From Otis tarda (Eukaryota; Chordata; Aves; Otidiformes; Otididae), in contig CM048552.1 of NCBI GenBank assembly GCA_026413225.1, positions 140,133,053 through 140,197,052 of the forward strand: a stretch of 64,000 nucleotides of DNA. Direction: 5' to 3'. The first letter of the stretch is position 1, and the number at the start of each line of letters is the position of its first letter. Position numbers and translations under genes: made by a program. Below, piece by piece: positions 20,339 to 33,604 of the stretch. The notes under the pieces were generated by a model. It saw only the letters and a program-made list of their open reading frames with translations. It ran no database searches and was not told the origin of the DNA.

Positions 20339-21558
20339 ACTTAATATGATCTATGAATGAACTTAGCTACTTAACCCATCATTTCTGGTATAATATCCCC
20401 AACAATAAACCTCGCCAACCAAGAGCTCACCAATCCTTGCTGTACTGTAAGGTATAAGTTATTGAAGAAAGCTCATTTAAATGGTTTTATAGTTAGGATC
20501 TACTAGTAGTCTAGACCTTAATCTCTTCCCGATTCTAAACCTAAATTTAGGTCTGAGGTTTTTTAGGGCTGCTGCCTGCAAGTTACAGAGAACTAAAGTA
20601 AGCATTGTTATTGACTACAATAAATGGCTTAATTTTAGTAATTTCTGGATTTACTTGACTATCTTTAAGAGTAGAGACAATGTTGACATAGGTTGAAGAT
20701 TTAGGAAAGTAGTGGATGAAAAGTAAAATTTATGGTTCATTCTGGAAATACGGTAAGCTAAAATGAGGGCAAATATAGCATCTGACTCATGTCAGCTTGC
20801 TGATGAATAAGACTACCAGGAACTACTGTATTTTGAAAGACAGTAGGTGAGCTCTTCTCTGTAGTTCAAATAAGGATTGTAACCATGGGATACATATGCC
20901 TACTGAAGACTCAGACTGATCTGCTGGTGGCACTTTGAGAGAAAGAATTTCTTCTGCCAAGTGTTTGAGCTCCTGCCAAGACAGATAAGATTAGTATTAG
21001 AGTAAGGCTGTTCTGGATTTCAGGATAGGCTTATTCTTTGGAACAGTTGTAACTGAGCAGTGAGGTCTGTTCAAAGACCCAGTAAATCTCAGAAGAGCTT
21101 GGCAAATCTCAAAAGTATCCTAAAATTATGTGTAAAATTAAGACACAGAGACTGAAAAGTTGGATTTTTTTTCCCCTTTGTACAGCCCAGATTCAGACTG
21201 CTAGAATAGGGGTTGCTGCCAGAAAGGATTGGTGGAAGTTTATGAGAAATACAGAGATATGTTTGATTTCCAGGAAAAATTTCCATCTAGTTCTTCTCAA
21301 AGGCAGTTCAGAAAAATAGGAACTAAAGTTCCATTGCAGATGTTAAGAAAAACATGTGGAACATGAGGAATGGTATAATCAAGAGCAATCATTTAACACA
21401 AAATTAGAATTATGGTAAGCATAATTTAGAAGTCAGAAAATAGGAAGTCAGAATTAAAAAAAAAAAAAAGTATCGTGAACTAGACGTGATGTACTTTCCT
21501 ACACTGTCTAATCTTGGACACTCTTGTCAAAGTGAAAGCCATATATTTAGTAAATATA
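20339..21558. other. Intergenic AT-rich DNA
   Basis: Nothing is recognised. An A-run lies near 21456-21468. Confidence 0.5.
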
Positions 21559-21763
21559 GAGTCATAGAATAGTTAAAGTCGGACTTTTAAAGGTCACCTA
21601 GTCCTACTCCCCTGCAAGAAGTGGGTACATCTTCATCTAAATCAGATTGCTCAGAGCCTCATCCAACCTGGCTTTGAATGGTTCCAGGGATGGGACATCT
21701 ACCACCTCTCTGGGTGACCTATTCCAGTGTTCCAAACTCCTCATTGTAAAAAAACAACCTTAT
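21559..21763 (-). mobile_element. CR1 LINE, short 3' end
   Basis: It starts with a degenerate reverse tail (gagtcatagaatagttaaag) and then follows the CR1 3' untranslated region and last ORF2 codons (cagagcctcatccaacctgg). It is more diverged than the 7772 copy. It ends near 21763 at an A-rich stretch. Confidence 0.9.
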
Positions 21764-24700
21764 ATAGTTATGACTTTTAAAGTTTTTAATTAGATAATTG
21801 GCATATCAAAATGTAGCTGTTATCTGTATATAGATAATCCAGCTGACTGCTAGAATATCCCTCTTCCACTAAACCATCCATGTGCATTCCTATATACATG
21901 TTTGAAAACAGCAGCCACAACTATGAGAACTGTAGTTTACTAAGTTTACACAGAGGTTGTCCACTCACTCACAGAAATGTTCCCCCTATTGCACTCCTGT
22001 TCAGATGTACCAAGAGGAGATCCAGTGCCATTCATTTCTTCACACTGGGTAGGGTCTCAACACAGTCATAAAAACCCGGTACGATGTGACATGAGGAATG
22101 GATTTCTCCGCCAAAATCACTTACAGATTTGGGGATTTCTGATCCTTATTGAAACACCCAGCTTGCAACCTGCCAGATGTGAGAATTCCAGAGAGACAAA
22201 AAGCCTCTTTTTTTAACCTTTTTTTTCTCTTTTTTTTTTTTTTTTTTCCTGTAACGATCACTGCCAATCCTGAAGCAGGAGACTAGAGTGACACATTACA
22301 CCATTTAACTCCTACATCTGTCTAGGCAGCTGCCTTACAGAAGGGAAAGTGCTGAGTTACAAGACAACAAATGTTTTTCTTCTTCTTTTTCTTCCACTTT
22401 TTTATATTCTCTGTCTTTTTATTGGATAAAAGGGGTTATACTCACACTGAATGGCAAGTAAAAGTCAGTAGAGCAACGTGGGTTTCCGACACATCTGTCT
22501 GCAGCACAAAACCAGGACAAAGAATAGCGTTCTGAGTTAAATTTTAGCTCTCCTACTCCCTGTCTCTTTATGACACAGGATTGGCTCTGCGAATCTCTAT
22601 TAAATGATCTTTTCTAGAACACAATGTTCCTTTGCACTTATGCCAGAGGAAACAGCTCTTAATGAGTGGATTTTTTGAGCAGTTCTGCCTCTCTTGATCT
22701 GAATTCAATTTTTAAAAATAATTTAATCTTTAACTATTTTATCAGTGCTCATTTTAGGACTTCTCTGAGCTTTGGACTGATTGATTTGTGGGTTTTTTTT
22801 GTTGTTGTTTATTTGGTTTTGATACTTTGATGTTGACTTAGTTTGCTTTACATCCTCTATATTAACACACATAGCCTTCTGCAGTCCTTTTTTTTGTCTG
22901 CATTATAATTCCCTCCTTTTCTGTTTTTACTCTGTTTTCAGCAATAAGGAAACTTAAATTCCATTTTTCCTTGTTTTTCTCTACCTGTCTTTTTCTTATT
23001 TCAGTATCTTGCAGTTTTTATAGATATTAAAAAAGGCACGTGCACATACACAAAACAGATCAATTATCTTACTGCAGCAATTGTTTGAATATCAGATAAT
23101 TGGAAAAGTTGTTCAGCTGGAGAACAGTGTTAGACAGATAAGTAAATAATAAATGTATGCACTTTATTACTTCAGGAAAACTCAGTGCAGCTCAGTACTT
23201 GTACTAGAGTCCCTGCACTTTTTGTACCTTAGAGCCTAAGACTGTTAAAGGATTTTACTTCACATTTAATCACAGAATTATTTAGTAAGTCATTCTGTGA
23301 ACTCCTTACATTGAAAGGCAGCGAATGAAGTCTAAGATCTCTTCTCAGGTATCTCTGTCAAAAGACTCACAATTTATTCTCTGTCTTCTTGCAAAGTAGC
23401 ATTCTGCTCGAGATAAAAGGTAAAGGCATGCAGTTAATGAGGTGAATGACACCTTGCACCAGATTTATGGAAGGATGAATTCATCCTGACCGAAAACAGC
23501 AAACAGGAAAAGAATATGGTAATGAAAGGCAGTGCTGAAACTATTCAACCTCAAAAAGAGTTGAGATACTTTTTTCTCTTACTATGTTGTTAAAACTCTA
23601 CGGTTATCATACATTGTCAGAGGAGTAAGGCTGTTAGATCAGCACTTACTACTCACTATCAAATAGAGAATTTCAGAATTTTTTATTTTTCTATTATTTT
23701 CTAAGAATTCAGTTTACTCAAATTTAGTAAGAGGTATAGTTCATTGGATTATCAAATTAAAGAAGCTTATTAGATTTATGAACTCAGGAAAATTTTGATA
23801 TGTTATTCCGATACCTTGAGAGTTCCTAGAGCTGAGACAGATAGTGCAATGTATATATGCAAGTACATGTATGACATGTACATTGTGTTCAAGCTCTCAA
23901 ACACTTCCCGTCTTGTAAATAATCTAAGGCTATTGCTGAAGCTTAAGTTAACGTTACAGCTCAGGCATGATACAGAGAGCACTCTTAATTGCTATATCAT
24001 TTTGTGCAGACAATATCAAATAGTTTTATGCTAATTTTAAGATCAGCTACTGGGATATTTGTAGGCTAGTCTTACTCTTTAAATTAGCTGATTGTACCTC
24101 GAACTAGTTCACTGTCTGACATAAGGTTTCAAATTTTCCATGCCCTCCAGAATGACCATTAGTAGCACCAGATATCTTACATCAGTTACAACACAGAAGT
24201 TGAACAATGCTGTATTAATACTACCTTTAGAATTCCCAGATAAGACCCTATTGATGTACCTAAATTTCTGTGGAGATATCTGAGGTTCTGTCAAGTCTCG
24301 TTTTAGATCAAGCTTTCCCACTTCTCACTTGCTACATTGAAAACATTGTCCTTGTCACAAGACAACAGTCTTTGTTCCTCCAGGCTTATTGGGTGAGGGA
24401 AGGAAAAAAAACCCCACCTCAGCAAACAACTCCTCGTCTTTTACTGAACTGTTAGTGCTGCATTTGTAGATGCTCAAATTCAAGCCAATAAGCTCCATCT
24501 CATTTACTCATCAGGACACTTAAATCTTCACCTGTCTTGGATGTAGCTTCTATATACATATTTTTCTAGGACACCTGGAGACTGTTTAAACTTCTCATCT
24601 GATTAAACAGCAAAAAACTGACTTTAAGAAGAATTTTAAAAATCCATCTAGTCTTCTGAAAAGAATGAGATGCCAATTTATGAATTAATAATATCAACAA

Positions 24701-27503
24701 TTAATTATATCAGGAGTATAATCTATTTCCTTCTTGCAAATAGTAGTTACCTTCTAACTTTTCAAATAATATATTTTTTTTCTCCTACATTCAACATTTT
24801 ACTGTTGAAGAAAATTAAAACAGGAAAAAACCTCTCTTCTTAGATTTACCCAATTTTAAAATCTGCTCGCTGAAATCATATCTTCTTAACTAAATCCCAT
24901 TGCTTGTATCTACATTACCTACGAAGACCAGATGATCTTCGAGATCCTCTGAGTGCCCAGTTTTGTACTAGGTTGAAAAGTTATTCTGGGACACTGAAAA
25001 AGCCAGAGCAGTAAGAACAGATATTCTTGTTTTTATTGAAACTAATTTTGAACCAGTTCACTGTTTTGATCTAACTATCCACACTAAATTCTAGATTCTG
25101 ACCTTTTCTGATACAGAGTGAATAAATTAAATGAGCTGTCATAACTGTTTGTGTTTTGAGACTCTCAACCTGATTCTTTGAGTCTCCAGACAAGACTAGC
25201 AAATGGGAAAAAAAGAGGAGGGGGAAAAAAATAAGAAAAAAATAATGTGAAAAAACAGTGGAGGAGTAGTTTAAATTAGAAACTGTTCTTAGTCGCTGAG
25301 AAAAGGCAGCTGATGGAATTAAATAGATTGATCCTGCAACAATCCATTTTGGGGACAATAGTAAAATTTCACTATAATTTTTCTAATAAAATAAAATGTT
25401 TCAACTTTTGTATCCTCTCAAAAAAAAAAAGAGATAAGAAACACTTTTATTTTTTCTTAGAGTTCAAACTTTGCCACATAAAATATCTTGAGATCGGAAA
25501 ATTGAGGTTAGTCTTGAGTTAGTAAGAAGTTAAGCTGAGGCTGTGTTTTTTTCTGTCCATAAGAAGAAATGAGAAAAGCATAAGGAGGGCTTGTTAAAGA
25601 CCTGTATTCTAGGTAAGAGGCAGATATTTGTAATAGTTATAATTCCTCATCATGAAGAACTAGAATGATTATCTAGTAGTGACACAAAATTTAAGAGCAT
25701 TATTAGACCTCACAGATAACCTTGTCCACTGAATAGATCTGATTTTCACAAGCAATATAATACACATGCATAAAAAAGGGATAGCAGGGATGACTGGTTG
25801 GTTTATTTGTACAGAATTCCCTTAGGCATTTTCCCACTATAGGTGTAATTCTTTCAGAATCTGCAGCTAAAGCAGTGCACTCTAAGAGGTAAAATCGTCA
25901 GTGAAAATCAGATTAATTATTTCAGTTCACAAAAGAGAGATCCAGTTCCCAACTAAATGTATACCTCAGACCCATTAAACAATAATCCATTGTCCTAGAG
26001 AAGAACTTTGAGAACGTTAAATTCATGTGGCTATTCATTAATTTTGAAAGAAATTGGTTCATGACTAAGAAAAATAAATAAATCTGGGACTAAAATCCCA
26101 TCACTGGGAATTTGTTATACAAAAATAGATAAATCTAATGTTCATGGACCATTAGATATGTTCTAGTAATGGAATCCAGAGTTATTCAAGCTTAAGAGCC
26201 CTAGTTGTAGAAAGCACATGAAGAACATTGTGATTATAGCTTTTCAAGCAATTTGCTATCCTGATTTCCCCAGCAGGATTACATCCTGGTTTTGCTGCCC
26301 AGAAAAACGGCAGAGCTGCTCGGGACAACATGTAGCCAACATGTAGAAGATGAGCTCATTCACTGCATCTCTGGGGCACCTTGTGTTAGCAAAGCTCCTG
26401 TGAAGCTTTGGCAAAGGTTTGCGTTTGCCTAAATCCAGATGGGATTCAGGGAAAGAAGAGCATTAGTATTGCTACATGCCTTTGCCAGCAGTTCAGTATC
26501 CCTGAGGCACAACTGAAGCTTATTCAACATAGCAGTTACAGTTCTTCATTTTTTATTTTTTTGTATCATAAGAAGGTGCATAAACCAGGATGTCTCTGTT
26601 GGTAAATGCAACAAAAAATTCCTTTTAGCTTTATCTCAGTTCTTGCATGCTGAGCTTTGTGGACATCTTATAGAAAGTTAGATGTTCTTGGCAGGGTACT
26701 CTGGTATGTCAAGTTCAGTTTACTCCATGTAAGCAGTATAAAGGGAACCTAAACCGGCAGGAGTCTGATCTCTGAGGATTCTTGCCTTATAAAGTCACAG
26801 AAAGCTATGGAAAGTAGCATAGCAGTTTTTTATGTCAGTCTTTCCTGTGTAATTACAGGGAGTAAATTAAGTCAAGGCTAAAGATCAAAGTTAAATGTCC
26901 GATGTCACTGACCTCCAGTATATCTGATTCTCTGGGGCACAAATTTGAGATCACAGAAATAAGGAAAACTAAAATAGGCCTAATTTCTACCAAGCTACAT
27001 GGTAAGAAAACAGAGATTCCAAAAAGTGTTCTGTCAGCAGCACTAGTCATCACTTCCAAGTACAATTTAAACATCAGAATTCAGGTTTTCCAACTCTGTT
27101 GGAACAGAGATCAATCAACAACCTATACATATGTATTGTTACCCTCTGCTAGAGACAGTAGAGTTACAGGAGGGCTGCAGGTGGAGCAGTCAGTGTTTAT
27201 AATCACAGACAACCTAATTTTATGTAAGTGCAAGGTAGGGGTAAAGTTTCAGTTACCTGCCTTTCAATTCAATTAATTTTCATTAATCATCTTCAGACTC
27301 TTATGGACTGAAACTTTTGGTATTGCGTTAGTATAAAAAATGACATTTTCAAAAGAAATATCATTGTGACATATCTTTTATGTATGTGCTAATGACAAAT
27401 GAAAGGTTTTGGGTTTTTTAGTTATTACTTTATTTGTTATTTTCCATTAGCATTTCATTTATTTCCAGTATTGATCATTCTAGAGACTGAAATTGTTTTG
27501 GAT
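21764..27503. other. Intergenic AT-rich DNA, no gene supported
   Basis: There is a poly-T/CT-rich stretch at 22208-22248 and other short homopolymers. The longest open frame (26902-27276, 124 codons, plus) has no recognisable domain and overlaps another open frame on the minus strand, so I do not call it a gene. Confidence 0.5.
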
Positions 27504-27728
27504 TTAATCCCCTTTAACTTCAGCTGCTTGCAATATAGCTGCTAAACCCTGAGCTAGAATTCTAGTTCCAGGAGAAAAACGAGCATGTTTAAGCAAAGAT
27601 TTATCACTTTCTAAGGCTAGTGGTTGAAACGGTTCATACAAATGTGCTATTGGAGTGAATACTTCTCTCCATTGACTATAGAGGAAGCACAGAGTTACTG
27701 TCTCAGATAACAATATCCGTAGACTCAA
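27504..27728 (-). other. Possible coding exon or retro-fragment, protein not recognised
   Basis: The minus-strand frame reads QWREVFTPIAHLYEPFQPLA and continues through KSLLKHARFSPGTRILAQGL to a TAA at 27504. This has protein-like composition that is unusual for the AT-rich surroundings. A pyrimidine-rich stretch ending in CTCTATAG lies just before the Gln codon and would serve as a splice acceptor. AATAAA signals lie on the same strand 40-80 bases after the stop (plus-strand tttatt at about 27458 and 27429). It could be a terminal exon, a decayed exon or part of an unknown retroelement. I do not recognise the family. Confidence 0.3.
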
Positions 27729-29330
27729 ACAATTTTAGGATCACAAAAGACCCTTTTAGTAGTTGGTAGAAGATTGGGTGAAACTATCTATAAGACAATT
27801 AATCACTTTCCCTAGAATGTCAGAAGTTAGGTATCCATTGCATCTGCTTTGAGAGTATATAGGTGGGGTTTTAAGAATTTCCCCTCCATTTCTTATTTTT
27901 TTTTAACTGTGAGAAAATAGATATCTGACCAGAATCAGGGAAAGACTATACATCTCTATTAGGAATCCAAGATCTGAAGCCACATTTAATCTTGCAAAAT
28001 GCAACTTATAGACTCACTTGATACCTAGTAAAACATTAACAAATGTAATCAGAGAGCATTGTTGATCACGGAGCCAGGAAAAATTTCTGGTATAGCTCGG
28101 GTATAAATTATCCTATCCCTTTAAGAACAAACTCAGATCGGCTTTGTTTATCTAATTTTATTCATATACTTCTGTGTGTGTTGTATGCATGTATATGTGC
28201 TATATAATACAGAAATGGAAAAAGTTTATGTTGTTACTAAGAACAAAAAAATTCGTTTTATAGTGTCTTCAAAAAAGTGGCTTCTGTGAGAATGGAAAGT
28301 ATATTAATGAAATGAAACATTTCAAACTGAAAAATCAATTTAAGAGTATAGAATAGATGAAAACTAGCTCTTATTTCTTCAGTTTTTCCTATAATGTAAC
28401 TTTCATATAACTGAAATGTAAGTTTCATATAACTTCAACTACATGTTTTATGGTATTTGTTTCTTCAGATCTTTTTTTTTACAACATCAATTATGTAATA
28501 GAATGACAGATGCATGAATGTTTTGCTCCATCATAGTCTTCCTTGACCCTTTCTTTCATTCTCGTAAAATATTTTAAATACAAAGAAAGACTTCACTTAG
28601 AACAAGTTGCAGTTGTTATAATGTGAGACCTACTTAGAATCTACACCAGAAGTATAACTTGTGTTTTGTTTGGTGGTCATTGATTTATCTTTTTTTGTTG
28701 TTTCTTTTTTTTTTTACCAACTGTGCATTTAATTCATGTTACTGGCAAGTTCTTTCCAAGATATGACTATACAATCATTCCTATTGTGTTGACCCAGTAG
28801 CTTAATTCAATCCTAACCAGTCAAGGGATGAATATTTCTTAGATGAGATAGCACAGTGCAGGAAGCAGATATTTTATTTACTTTTCTTTTTGATGAAATG
28901 AACCTATTGTGAACGAAGACTCTTCAGTTCTATGAAAAAGACACAGTTATCCACAGAGCTCATAACAGGAAGACAAACTGGAATTTTCATACAGCAAGGA
29001 ATGACAAGAACATAATAGTGAGCAGGGAAAAGTAATTTATCCCCACAATTATACATCGTTTGAGAAGTCTTAGAAAGAAGCAATATTCTGGCATTAAGCA
29101 TTTGTTTTATTTTTTAAAGCTATTTCAATGTTAGTTTCATCTAAACCCAAAATTCAGTACCAGATGGGAAATCACACAAATAAAACAAGAGAACACTAAA
29201 AGAGAAAAATCCAATATTTGTTGAAAATTGAATTTCTTTCTTAAGAGTTCCAGATGGTGTCCAGAAAAAAAAAAAAGCCTGTATTTTCTTACTTACTTAT
29301 TTTAGATTTTACTTTTATTCCAAAAGAAGT
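27729..29330. other. Intergenic AT-rich DNA
   Basis: No repeat or gene is recognised. Confidence 0.5.
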
Positions 29331-30429
29331 TGTCGTAGTTTAGCCCCTATCAGGACCAGACTACGCAGTCTTTCTCTCACTCCCCCCACCCTCCAAGAGA
29401 ATAGGGAGAGATAATATACGAGAAAGAAGGCTCAAGGTTTGAGATAAGGACAGGGAGAGATCCTGGAAGTTACCGTTAGGGGCAAAACAGACTTGACTTG
29501 GGGAAAACCATTTATTACTAAAACCAAAGCAGGATAGTGAGACATAGAACAAGATAACCTCCCCCTACCCCTCCCTCTTCCCAGGCTTAACATTATGTCT
29601 ACCACCTTCCCCTCCCAAGCAGCACAGGGCGGGAAGAGGGAATGGGGGTTACAGTCAGTTCATCACACGTTGTTTTACATTGCTGCTTCGTTGTCAGGGG
29701 AACTCCTCACATTCCTCCCCTGCTCCATTGTGGGGTCCCACTGTGAGGTCCCACCATGAGCTGCAGTCCTTCATGAAACTGCTCTGGCATGGGTCATTTC
29801 TTCTATGGGGTGCAGTCCCTCCAGAACAGCTGCCCCAGTGGGCTCTCCACAGGCCACAGCCTGCGTGGGGTCCTCCACAGGCTGCAGCTGGATCTCTACT
29901 CCTCTGTGGACCTCCATGAGCTGCAGGGGGACAACTTGCTTTGCCATGGTCTTCACCACAGGCTGCAGGAGAATTCTGGCCAGAAGGAGCATTACTCCTT
30001 CCCTCCTTCTTCACTGACCTTGGCATCTGCAGCCATTCCTCTCACAAGAAATTCTTCAGTTTCTCTTCACATCTGATCTCCTTTCCACTTCTGGCAGTTG
30101 GGCCGAGTCAGGCCCAGATGGCTGCCCGGTGGGAGGCCAGAGGATGAGGGCTGCAAGGTCCACAGGCCTTGCACCTCTGCCTCTCTGACCCTGCTCAACC
30201 TCTTCACATCTTCTTCTCTCTTCTTTTTTTTTCCTGTTTTTCCCCTTCTTAAATATGTTATCGCAGAGGCATTATCAGGGAACATTCTGTCACCAATTGG
30301 CTCAGCTCTGGCCAGCAGCGGGTCCACCCTAGGCCCAGTCGAGTCCACTGAACAAAGGGGAAACTACTTCTAGCAGCTTCTTACAGAAGCTACCACCTTA
30401 GCCCCCCCCCACTAAATAAAACTAGAACA
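29331..30429 (-). mobile_element. ERVL-like solo LTR, about 1.1 kb
   Basis: The ends are TG (29331, TGTCGTAGTTTAGCCCC) and CA (30429, CTAGAACA). The flanking five bases are GAAGT and GAGGT, a target duplication with one mismatch. On the minus strand a TATA-like CATATTTAA lies at about 30249-30257 and AATAAA near 29511. A C9-10 run sits near the U3 end (30402-30410). The middle (about 29740-29960) is a GC-rich array of degenerate repeats built around GCAG and GGTCCTCCACAGGCTGCAG-like units, which produces several open frames on both strands that are not genes. No internal retroviral region flanks it, so it is a recombined solo LTR. Confidence 0.8.
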
Positions 30430-33400
30430 GAGGTTAATTGACCTCCTCATTTAATTAAATAAGGTTTTATGCTTTTTAAATGCAATTTAAATGCTTTTTA
30501 AAATGTGATTTTATGCTTTTTTTGTTTGGTTGTTCTCAAAAGGAACAGTTTGCAGGGAAGAATAGTGTTAACTAATTTGCTTTAAGAAATTTCTTTTCCA
30601 CAACTTTGTGGAGGTTTTCCATCTATGTATCTGGGAGATATTTATCAGTTTCCTGGAACACTGCTAGGGACTGGATACCCAAGGTCCTTCCTTCTCCCTG
30701 CCTCATTGCCCCAAGGACAGTTTGGCTATAGGATCAATGGAGAGCCCTGGCTTCTTAAGATACCTGACAGGAAAAGAATAAAACTTAGAAGATCCTACAT
30801 GGTAGGGAAGTGTTGTATCAAGTTTTCAAACTAAAAAGTCAGAAATTCCTAGCAGATAGTCTGATTATTTTTCCAAAGAAATCGATATTTCCCAAAATTT
30901 ATTTAAAAAAAAATTCATATTATTCTAGTTGTTGAAATAAATTTTGTGAAAAAAATATTATATGTATATATATATCAATACATTAGGTATGAAATTTCAT
31001 TGTAGACTATTCAATTGTCAAAAGATCAGAATAGAACTTAGAATACTATTCATTTTTAATAAAATTAAATACAAGAAAGCAGTATTGTATCAAAATTGCT
31101 TTCCAGGATCAACATGTGTGTTGTGGGTCATGCCGAGAAAGTCCTACTTCAGGCTATTTCTGTACTTTTGTCACTGCTGGACCTGTGTTTTATGAAGAGA
31201 TTTATAAGCTTATTTTAAACTACATGGCTTGGGCTTGGAAAACAATATAGAAAAAAGCTAAAAATCTCTCCTGAAAAGCTGGAGATATGTCACTGGTTTC
31301 TTTGCACTGAGTTTTGCTCTGTTGTTGCTGTTATCACTTGCATCACTCTGGTGACTTGGGCACGTGCTGTAACTTGCACAAAAATACACCAGTAGTAGTG
31401 TTGTACAGTTGGTTTTCTCTTCAGCAAATTATTTTTATATCAATATGGCAGTGTTCAAAATACAGAGTTTGATGACTTTACTTGGTAAAATTTATATGTA
31501 TATGTACACAGATTAGATACATTTCATTAGACTGATTTCAGATAAACCAGTTGTGATTGTTACAAGGTTAAGTGCAACTTTCAGAAAACAGACATCAAGG
31601 AAAATGAATAAAAATGTTACCAGGGTAGGGAAAGGAAAATATTTATAAAACAAGCATGCAAATGACTAACAGAAGTAATTTTCAAGATGTTATTGAAGCT
31701 ACCCCTGGAATTTGCTTAGAAAGAAATGCTTCATGTTCTCATCTATGGAATGTGCTGTAGGTAATTAGATATTGATTCTCCATGTCAATGGATATACCAC
31801 CGATCATCCATTTCTATGCAATGTGAAATATATAAATTCTGAATTAATCTTGGAACTACCTTTAAGTAGTTTCATTTTAATTACATATTGCTTGCCACTA
31901 AGAAAATTAATCTCATTAAAAATTGAAGAGTATAAGACAGTTTTAACGGTTAAGTGACTCTCATTAAGAGCAGTAACAGAATTTTGCTTACTGCTCTTTT
32001 TCAGATGTACTTGCAATGCTTTCTGATCTGAAAGTGTTTGATCTCTTTTGTTAACAACCATCTGTAGAAAAAAATGTCAATAGTAATCACTAAGATCCAT
32101 TTGAACTTTATTGTTTTTCTTGAAAATGTATTACAAGATCAATGCCCACTTCCATTTACGGTAACTATTGTTTTTAGAGTTGTTAATGTAACCTTATAAG
32201 TGTTTAATTTTGTTCCAACTATTGAAGTCAACTTGATGACCTTATCCATTTTTGTCTTCCTTGAATACGATTTTCCTCTGATTTGGTCAAAGTGAAAAAA
32301 ATAAAAGATCAAAGCCAAACAGAATTGTTAGGAGAAACATATAAATTTCTGGGGAACTAGCTAAATGTGATATTAAGTTACATACATGTATTGAATATTT
32401 TGCTGGTATTAGCATAGGCTGATTTTTTTTGGTCCTGACTGAATCTCTGTCTGTATGTCTTACTACAGATGAAGAACTGAGTATACAGAGTAGAAGGCTA
32501 ATGTTTAAATGTGGTTTTTTTTTTTTTGCAAAAAGTATATCATATTTAATATAAAGGCAGAAATAATAATCTTTCCTTTGGAGGAATGGGTTTTCTTTAA
32601 TTGTATGGTGCTAAAAGGACTGAAAAATTCTGAAGTTTTTTCCTTGTTTATTGTCAAAATGTTTCACTTTCTGAATGGATTAAGAGCTTTATTTTTCCCT
32701 TCTTGGCAAGTTAGAACTCTTTAACATATTTAAAGGTCCACAGGAGAAATGGATCAACTTTGTCTGTGGATCTAGTACCTAATCTATATTACAAAAAGTA
32801 AAATAAAATAAAATAAAATAATCAGAATCTCAAAAGTTACTACAATCACTAGCTTAAGTAATTCCATTAGCCCTATCTTTGGAGGAATTAAATGAGACTG
32901 GATTGCTGATGCCTCAATGAGATTCTATTTTGTAGTACTCTTCCTATTATTGAAGCCCTGCAGGAAAGACCACATATAAAATTTTATCGTATATGATAAA
33001 GATGGAAGATTCCCAGATGTCAATAAAGTATTTTGTTACCAGCTTATTAGTAGTACAAGTCTTGGTGACAAATGTACAATTTTATCGACACTCTCTCATT
33101 TTCCCTTAAGGCTTGTCAGACTGTCGTCAGTAACTAAGAAAAAGAGCATTGGATTGAGCTATTCAGAGGAAAATGTAATAAGATGTTGCCACAGCCTGTG
33201 AGACCTTGAGTCTTTGAGAAAATATGCCAGTTGGAGGTCAGGTGGGGGAAAATAAAAATCAAAGAGAATTAATTATCAGCTGCTTGTCATCAGAAATTCA
33301 CACACTGATCTTCCATTGCTTCCTAAAACCTTGGTTCGTTGTCACAAAAGTACTTACACAGACAGTGAAAGTATGTTACAACGTTGTACAGAAGAAATGG

Positions 33401-33604
33401 TCAACAGTGAATATAATGGAAAATTACAACTCCTGAATAAGTTTTCAGCTACCTGATGCATCTGGCAAGTGAGAAGAAAGATATGAAGCTAGCATGTGTA
33501 ATTTAGACATAAGGAATCAACAGAGGAGTAAAGAGAAAGAAAAAATTATGTTAAATTAAAAAATGCCATTGAAACTTATAAAGTCAAATTCATAATCTCT
33601 ATTT
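30430..33604. other. Intergenic AT-rich DNA
   Basis: An (AAAAT)n-type microsatellite lies at about 32797-32820. Open frames are at most 93 codons and unconvincing. Confidence 0.5.

Noticed and set aside
26902..27276. 124-codon plus-strand open frame
   Set aside because: No recognisable domain, AT-driven composition, overlaps a 73-codon frame on the opposite strand; likely chance.
29680..30373. Several overlapping open frames on both strands
   Set aside because: They fall inside the repeat array and flanks of an ERVL-like LTR (29331-30429).
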